Assembly: GCF_905171765.1 (NCBI RefSeq)
Contig: NC_053392.1
Location: forward strand, 102,970,220-103,034,219
Direction: 5' to 3'
Length of the DNA: 64,000 nt
Source: Bufo bufo
Taxonomy: Eukaryota > Chordata > Amphibia > Anura > Bufonidae
The notes beneath the pieces are model-generated. The model made no database searches. It was given only the letters and a program-made list of their open reading frames with translations, and had not been told where the DNA came from. Below are positions 52,101 through 61,100 of this stretch, piece after piece. The position numbers were made by a program, and so were the translations under genes. Every line of letters starts with the position of its first letter. Positions within the stretch are counted from its first letter, which is position 1.

Positions 52101-55100
52101 ACAACCGTCTGCATCCGTTATGAACTGATCCTGTTGTATTATCTGTAACATAGCCAAGACGGATCCGTCATGAACTCCATTAAAAGTCAATAGGGGACGG
52201 ATCCGTTTTCTATTGTGTCAGGGAAAACGGATCCGTCCCTATTGACTTGTATTAGGGGTCATGCTGGATCCGTCTTGCTCCGCATCCCAGGACGGAAAGT
52301 AAACCGCAGCATGCTGCTGTTTGCTCTCCGGTATGAGAACGGAACAATGCCTTTTGGAGCATTCCCTTCTGTTCAGTTACGTTTTCTCTCCATTGACAAT
52401 GAATGGGGACAAAACTGAAGAGTTTTTTTCCGGTATTGAGACCCTATGACGGATCTCAATAAGTGAAAAATAAAAACGCTTGTGTGAAAGTAGCCTTAGA
52501 TTGATAATATGGTGGATATAATTTATAAGAGTATGAATAATCACCAAGTTCTGTGACCATATAAAAGTTCAAGACTGTAGCCCATAAACAGTCCTATAGG
52601 CAGGGCTGTGGAGTCGGTAGATAAATGCTCCGACTCCTCAGTTTTTGGTACTTCCGACTCCTCTGTATTTAATATGCAAATGTATTTTCTCGCCCATATT
52701 CATTGGGGGACACAGGAACCGTGGTATAGCTATGTCCTCTAGGAGGCGTTGACACTAGTAAAAGCTGTTACCTCCTCCCCTGGCAGCTATACCCCCTCCA
52801 GCCTGGAGAGAGAGCTTAAGTTTTTTTCTAGTGTCAATAGGAGGCAAGACCTCCCTGCTCTGCAGGGATCTCCTGAAGATTTTTTATTTCAGTTTATTTT
52901 TTTCCTTCTTTTTCAGATGGGACAACAGTGGACGCCTAGCCTCCCTGTTCTCCCGGGGTCGAGTTGCGCCAGTGCCGGTCACCCGCACTGCTGCCTCCCC
53001 CACAGAAGACAAGGTGGACCAGGGCAGCCTCGCTCCCCTGCATCCCGCCAGCCAAGGGGTCACCCATCCAAGCCCCCCTTTTCCAGCTTCCTGCCACTAC
53101 GGTGCCAGTAGCTGAAGGGGTGAGCCTGCTGGACCAGAGGAGCGGTGAAGATGGCGGCAGGATGAGGTGAGTACACGGGAATAGCTAAGTATTAACCCTC
53201 TTCCCCCTCCCTCCCTCATTCAGATCACTCAGGGGCCCGCTCCGAGCACACGTACGATTAAGGCATGCCACCGACCTCCGGGTATATCTAGCCAGTTTAA
53301 CACCCTCCAGGGTCCCCTTCCAGGGGCATTCTCCGTTGTGGCGGCTTTCTAGTTCCCCCCCTTACTAGGCAAGAGCACACTCCATCGGGGGTTAATGGCA
53401 ATGCCTGCGCCATTATACAAAAAGATGGCGTCCGACATAGTCACTGGTCGGCAACCATCTCTGATCTTACCCACCTCCCCCTGCAATGTGCCTAAGCTCG
53501 GCGACTCCAGCGGAGGCCTAGAGCGACGGAGACGGGCGGCTGCACGGGGTTGCTGAGCGGAGGGAGTTGCCTGCGGCGCAGTGCCATGGAGTGAGCAGAC
53601 TTTTCCCTGGTGGCTGTGGCGGCCGGCGGGGCATGTGGGGACCGAGCGCACCGCTGGTCCGAGATGCTTGGTCACACTTGCAGAGGAGGCCCCCGCTCCC
53701 CGACACCTACCACAATTTACACCCCTTGGTGCGGACACCGGCGCACCACTCTGGAAGAGGTTAACTGCAGCGCAATCGGCCGTGCACCGCATCGGTGTTC
53801 CGGCCCGCGCTTCTCTCTGTCCTACCCGCCTATCATCTGCGGGGTGAATGCCCCCAGTCAGTCCGGCCGGCCTCTGACACGGCCGGTGCAACATTCGGCG
53901 GGGGGCGGGGCACCCTCTTGGAATGCCGCAGCTTTCATCCCGAAGGTGGTCTCTTCCCGCCTTTCTCCTCCAGATACCTGCTGAGCTTCGTCACTGGTCC
54001 TCGTGACTGCCTTAACCCTTTCTGGCCACCACCATTCTTAGGCCGGCACCTGATGATCTGGGGCTCCTCCCCCTAAGTACAGTGCATGAGTGGAGAATTT
54101 TTAACCCCTTCCTGCCTGTCATTGAGGCCGGCTTCCTAGAAAAAATTTATAAAATAATAATAAAGGAAATGTGCGTCCATTCGGGTCCCCCTCCTCAGCC
54201 GCAGGGCCACCCGGTCAGTGTGGTTCCACACTGGGCCCGTGTCCTATCGACTCCTAATGGTTCCCAATCCGACCTCCGGGGCCGTTTGGTTGATGATTCT
54301 CCACATGCGCATTCCAGTGACGGACCGCTGCAGGATTCCAAATCCATCCTTCGGGGCCAATTGGTTGATGTTTCTCCACCTGCGCAATCCAGTGAAGAAC
54401 AACTGCAGGATCGCAATCCATCCTCCGGGGCCGTTTTGGTTGATGATTCTCTACCTGCGCAATCCAGTGACGGACCACTGCAGGATCCCAATCCACCCTC
54501 CGGGGCCGTTTGGTTGATGGTTCTCCACCTGCGCAATCCAGTGACGGACCACTGCAGGATCCTAATCTGCCCTCCGGGGCCATTTGGTTGATTCTCCACC
54601 TGCGCAATCCAGTGACGGACCACTACAGGATCCCGATCCGCCCTCCGGGGCCGTTTGGTTGATGATTCTCCACCTGCGCAGTCCAGTGAAGGGCCACTGC
54701 AGGATCCCAATCCGTCCTCCGGGGCCGTTTTGGTTGATAATTCTCCACCTGCTCAATATAGTGGAGAACCTCTGGAATTCCCAATCCACCCTCCGGGGTC
54801 GTTTGGTTGATAATTCTCCACCTTCGTACATCACGTGGAGGACAGCTGAAGCATTCCAAACCCACCTTCCGGGTCGTTTGGTTGCTAATTCTCCACCTGC
54901 GCAATCCAGTGAAGGATCGCTGCAGGATTCCCAATCCGTCCTCCGGGGCTGTTTGGTTGATAATTCTCCACCTGCGCCATACAGTGGAGAACCTCTGGAT
55001 TCCCAATCCACCCTCCTGGGTCGTTTGGTTGATGATTCCCCACCTGCGCAATTCCAGTGGGAGGCAACTGGAACTTCCCAATCCACCCTCTGGGGTCGTT

Positions 55101-58100
55101 TGGTTGATAATTCTCAACCGGCGCAATTTTATACAGGACCTCTGTTCCCATTCCACCCCCCCTGGGTGGTTTGGTTGCTAAGCCCCCTCCTGCGCAGTCC
55201 GCATCTGCCAGGGGCGAGATTCTGAGGGGCAGACCTATGCGCTAGCGGACCACAGCAGGTCATCTTCTCCTCGAACATCTCCGCACCCCCTCCCTTCATC
55301 CCCGGGGGGGAAGTATCACTGGTTCAGACCCTGACATGAATCCGAAGCAATCTCCTAAGATTGCGTCTACGGTGGCCAGCAGCACTTGTCGTAGGCATTA
55401 CCCCCTTCCTTGGCAGAGTAATTGCACTACTTTGGGATACAGTACTGACCTTATACATTGTCCCCTGTCATAGGTGGACTAAGTACAATAGCACTGATTT
55501 CAGTGCCGGACGTATACATTCCCCCTTCTGTAGGTGGTGGAATTGCATCTCCACTGGGTTCAGTACCTGCCGTATTCATTAGCTCCTTCCACAGGTGGCA
55601 GGATGACATTATCACTGGTTACAAGGTGTGCTGGATGCATTACCCCCTTACTTAGGTGCTAATTGCACTCCCACAGGGTACAGGACTCGCCATATGCACT
55701 AGTTCTCGCCGTGGGCATTAACCCTCCTTTATAGGTGGGGTATTTTCCCTACCACTGGCTTAAGTACTCCGTACGCATTCCACCTTCCATAGGTAGGGTA
55801 ATTGCACCACCATTGGATACGGTCCGACTGTCGCGCTATCCTCCCATAGCCGGAGTGTTACACATCACTGTGCTTCCTGCTTGCCTTACTCCCTTTCGCA
55901 AGTGATCCACTAGCGGGGGAATAACTGAATATCTTCAGATACGGCAATTCAACAGTCAGTACTCAACGGTGCCCGGTACTCTTACTCTAGTGCTATACGA
56001 GTGCCGCCAGTGGATACGGTGGCTATTCTCATTGTGTTCCTTTTGGTACCGGTTTTGGCCATGATTATAACTCCTCTGTCTTCTCAGGGGATTTACTAGC
56101 ATCACTTGTGTCCTAGAGACTCCCATCTCCATGGGTCTTCATTGTTCCAATCGGTCATGATATTGTCCACATCAGTAGTAGTGCGTACACTATTGCACAT
56201 ATATGGTGAGTACGTTCCAACGAGTCAAGTGCTTCACTGACCATATTCTCTATCCACCACTCCTCCTTCTCTGGGGAAGTGGTTATGCTGGCGCTCTGGT
56301 AGCAGCTACAGCGTGTTTTCCTCCACAGGTGCAGCCTTTCGCTAATGCTTGAGTTCGTGGTCGCTGCAGTGGGACATCCTCTCAGGTAGGAGCCCTACCC
56401 TGGCGCCAGCTTGCTCCTGTTCAGCGCCTTTCCAGGTAGAGTTCTTAAGGTTGCTCTACTTATACTGGGGCAGTATGGTACGTGGCTTCTACGGATAGTC
56501 TCAGGCCTCCCTCTCAGTTTTTTTGCGCTGACGAAGCGAGCACTGGCTATTACTGTGGGAGCGGTATTGCATACCACTACATACTTGGGGTCTGTCTGTT
56601 TAGTTTTTAAGTCAGGTGATTGACTCTTCTACAACTGAAATCCTTGGCTACTTCTGTATAGCGCCAGTCTCTACGGGAAATGGGCTTGGACCTAGCATGT
56701 TCTTCCCCTGTCCCTTTCCTCCTCTGGTTCATGATTCATGGACACCCCGCATGCCTTGGTAGTTCCTATGTTACTACCTTCCCTCATCTGCATCTGCACC
56801 GGGTATTCTTTTAGTGGCCTTCCATTCCAGGCACACTCCGGTCCCAACTGGTGTGCTGTGGCGCCCTCCACCTCCCTCCTTCTATAGGGACTCCTTCCAT
56901 TGGTCTGGGTGTACTAACGGTATACTACACGAAAGCTCCCCACCTTCTCTCCCGAGCAGGAGTGCCAGAAACATACGACATGGATGCCCTGACATCTCCT
57001 TGGCGGGAGTTTCTCCCTCCTTACGTGTTTCTTCTCTCCTACCCAGGGTTCTACGGAGGATCAGATGGAGGGCATTCCGACAAATCCTAGTCGCTCCGGA
57101 TTGGCCCCGTTCGGCGTGGTACGCCGATCTCATTCTCCTTCTAGGAGATGTCTTTTGTCACTGCCACTCAGAGACGACCTTCCTTTAGGATCTGGTCTTA
57201 CATCGGTATTTAGGGTCTTGGTTGACGGCGTGGCCTCCCCTGGTGCCCATGAAAACCTTCTTTTAGGGAGTGGCACATACGGTTCCTCCGTACCGCCCTT
57301 TACCGCCTTGGGATCTGAATATAGTTCTCTCAGAGTTCCAGTCTTATCCCTTTGAGCCCTTGGGGAGACATCTCTCTCCGGCTCCTGTCCTAGAAGGTAG
57401 TTTTTTCTTGTGGCTCTCATCTATCAGACGGGTGTTTCGAGTTGGGGGTGCTCTCTTGCAGAGAACCCTTCCTGGGTCATCACAAGGATAAGGCGGTTCT
57501 CTGGCCCATTCCTTTTTTCTTCCGAAGGTGGTCTCTGTCTTCCACTTCAATGTAGAAATTGTCCTTCCTTCACTGTCCCTCTTCTTCACTCTTTAAGGCA
57601 GGGAGCTACGTCATAATTGGCAGCCTCCAGTCCCTTCCGACGTACGGAACCCCCTTTTTTGTCATCCGGAGGTTCCACGCAAAGGATTGGCGGCCTCCGA
57701 GGGGCAATTGCACGATGGATTCGGTCTGCAAATGCCTTACCGTTCCGCCCTTAATTGTCACGGCTCGCTCCCCTGAGCGGTGGACGCTTCTTGGGCTCTG
57801 AGGCATCGCGCCTCGGCTGCGCAGTTGTGTAACGCGGCTTTCGGTCCTCCTTACACACATTCAAAAAATTTTCCAGGTGCATTCTTATGCATCTGCGGCC
57901 GCTGCTTAGCCTGCAAGGTCTTGCAGGCGGCAGTTTCTTAGCTACCAGCAGGGACGCTTGCTTCCATGGGTCTGTGGTTTTTCCCTCCCGTGGACTGCTC
58001 TTGAACGTCCCACGGTTCCTGTGTCCCCCAATGAATATGGGTGAGAAAAGGAGATTTTTGTATAACTTAGCAGTAAAATCTCTTTCTCGCTCTTCATTGG

Positions 58101-61100
58101 GGGACACAGCACCCACCCAGTATTAGACCACAGTTGTGGCTGTTGCTGGTATGAACCCCGTTGGGTTTTCGGCATGATTGATGTTCCATGTCTTTTTCTT
58201 GGTTGGCTTGCTTCTCCTACTGCTTCTACACAAACTGAAGCTCTCTCTCCAGGCTGGAGGGGGTATAGCTGCCAGGGGAGGCGCTAACAGCTTTTACTAG
58301 TGTCAACGCCTCCTAGAGGACATAGCTATACCACGGTTCCTGTGTCCCCCAATGAAGAGCGAGAAAGAGACTTTACTGGTAAGTTATACAAAATCTCCTT
58401 TTATACATTCCTTGAAGGAAAGAAAGGCAACATACATGTCATTACCACAGAACTACTGGCTGGGAAGCCAACCGTCTACTGTATTGAACAGTTTAAGCAA
58501 AAGACAAACACAATGAAAACAGCAAAGTTTTATTTTATTTTTTTATCAAGTGGCTGGATAGTAGCAGCCGGCAGAAACATCAGGAACAGGAACTTTACCA
58601 GTTCAAAAATGCAAACCACATTATTTGGTTGTTTTAGAACAAAAACAAAGCTTATCTATATGAACCAAAAACAAAATCGGTAAACCCTAGGAATGGTTTA
58701 TATTAATCTTGGAATGTAGTGATAGCAAATGCAATTTAAAATCAATTCAATGTAGAGTTGTAAGGAAGAGAATTGCCTCTGCCAGATCCTCTTTCATAGA
58801 GGCTCTTAAATCAGACTTTATTATTTCTAGAGCTGAAAATAATCTTTCAGCACTGACTTGGGTGGGTGGCGTGGCAGTAACCATTCCGGCCACATCACTA
58901 ACGATCTCTGGATAAACCAGGATGGCTTCTTCTACAGTAAGTTTAATGAGCGATCATACTTTTCAACTTCTTTTAGTACTTTAAAAAAACATATTTACTT
59001 CATCAGTTATCAGTGTGAGGCTAGGTTAACCATGGGCATTGTGTTCCCTGTAACAGCGGAACACAACACAATGGAAAGTATAAGTATTGCCGCTCCTTAA
59101 CTGTGCGGTGCGTGCCATATAGTGAAGCATATGAAAAGCATGCTTCTTCATGGTCACTTAACGTGTTCGTTTTGCGGTAACGTGACGCACTGCATGCATT
59201 GGCCTTTATTCTTACAGTAGAGAAGTCATTAATTATAACTTTTTGTGAATTGGGACATTTAAACTTGCTTTTTTTTTTTTTCAATTAAAATTTTGTAGGA
59301 GTTCATTTTTTTCGACTCCAGGTACCCAAAATTGCCTCCGACTCCACAGCCCTGTCTATAGGTCACAAAATCCTAATAGTTTGTAGAACAGGGAACATTA
59401 TTCCATATAATACACACCTCATCTGCTGCAGAACCTCATTTTGGGGAGAAAGAGGTCCTGTTTTTTACCCCCTGGAGAATAAAACTGTATACTACAATTC
59501 AGCTGCTGCAGAAACTCTTTTTAGAGTGTGCGGGCTGTACATTTTTACTCAGTCATTGGAGGACACAGAAGAAAGAACTTCCTACAAAAGCGATTTTTGA
59601 GAAAGCACATCTGCAGAAGAGATGAGCAGTGCCTGCGTAACGCCTCTGATATCACAATGTGATGCTCATACAAATATTATTTATAGTTACAATATCCCTG
59701 TGTGTGTTTCATCATCAGTGTTAGATCGAAAGGGGTCTGAAACCTGGGGTCCCCGCCTATCAGCTGTTTGTAAAGGCCGCTGTGATCCAGTGAGCGCCGC
59801 AGCCTCTTCTTAGGCCTGTGACGTCACGTGATGTAAGCGCAACTCAGTCCCATTCAAATAACTGGAGCTGAGCTGCAATACCAAGGTAGGCCACTATCCA
59901 GTGGATGGTGCTGTGCTTTGTAAGCTGCAAGGAGGCCTCGATCTGATTTTGATGACCTCTCCTGAGGATAGGTCATTAGTATCAGAATCTCGGAAAAAAC
60001 ACATTTGAGGGGTCATCAGTATGAGATTAGCGGGGGTCTTACTACCAGGACCTTCGGCAGTCAGCTGTACTAGGAGGACATGGTGCTCCGCGAATGCTTA
60101 GGCCTCTCCTAGGCCACTGACATCACGTTCATCGGTCACATGGCCTAGGTGCAGCTCAGTCTTAGGCCGCATTCACACATACGTGGATTTTTCACGGACT
60201 ACGGTCTGTGAAAACCCGTCCTGTTGAGTGCAGGAGCGCACAGAATCATTGGTTGCTACGACGCCGTGCGCTTCGTGCCGCCGCCTCTGTACAGTAATAC
60301 ACTCATATGATCTATAAGAGTGTATTACTGTACAGCGGCGGTGGCACAAAGCGCACGGCGTCGTAGCAACCAATGATGCCGTGCGCTCCTGCACTCAACA
60401 GGACGGGTTTTCACGGACCGTGGAACGTGAAAATCCATGTATGTGTGAATGCGACCTTATACAAGTGAATGGGGCTGAGTGCAATACTAAGCACAGCCGC
60501 TATACAATGTATGGCGTTCTGCTTGATAAGTTGTGAGGAACGCAGCGGCCATCTCAAACAGCTGATTAGTGGGGGTGCTGGAAGTTGGACCTCCACTGAT
60601 CTCATATTGATGACCTATCCTGAGGATGTAAATCCCAAAGAACCCCTTTAATCTTAAAAATCCAAGCCCACCAATACAGTGCAGGTAAAGGACAGCGTCT
60701 GCCAGATCCGTCGCACAGATACGCAGTAAAGTTTTCCATGTACAAAATTTCCAGGAATATTCTGCTGATCTGTTTAGCAGTAAATGGAGCCTTTTTTTTT
60801 TTATTATTTTACAACCGTTTTAATGTCTCGTTTCCTGTTATTCTGCTAAATTACTTTAGTAGACAAATAAGGTGCATCATTTCTGATGGACAGACCAGAA
60901 GCTACATGAAACACCCCAGTTGTGGACATTGCCGGGAAAACTCTGTTCCACATCTGGCTCTAAGCTTTTTCTTAAATACCACGACCATCCGAGCTGCTTT
61001 CTGCTCCCAAGTGGCATACGTTGTAATTATTCCTTGCAGGATTTGTGCCCCCCACTGGGGCTGTAATGATAGGGTTTCCGTGAACAATTTTCCACTAATC

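Larger units (their letters stand above)
52686..58399 (+). mobile_element. DIRS-like element, copy 3 (decayed, non-autonomous)
   Basis: 5.7 kb with left and right inverted termini and an internal complementary region like copies 1-2, but of another subfamily (cattgggggac instead of ccttgggggac; aggaggcgttgacactagt). The leader up to about 53170 aligns with copies 1-2 (cagaagacaaggtggaccag, catcccgccagc). No Gag or RT is recognisable. That space holds a 75-bp minisatellite and a second worn repeat. Relics of the ORF2 C-terminal domain and of the recombinase remain near the right end. Confidence 0.88.
52601..59354 (-). mobile_element. hAT transposon carrying a DIRS insertion
   Basis: Inverted ends cagggctgtggagtcgg (52601) and ccgactccacagccctg (to 59354). 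Flanking 8-bp target copies cctatagg (52593-52600) and tctatagg (59355-59362) differ at one base. A DIRS element (52686-58399) sits just inside the left end. The remaining ~1.04 kb keeps a decayed hAT dimerisation domain, so the element is an internally deleted or worn copy. Confidence 0.88.

Noticed and set aside
53349..53984. Overlapping open frames of 120-180 codons in GC-rich sequence of DIRS copy 3
   Set aside because: Present on both strands, low-complexity composition and no similarity to DIRS Gag.
54195..55225. Repetitive proteins of 170-210 residues on both strands
   Set aside because: Artefacts of the near-75-bp minisatellite in DIRS copy 3.
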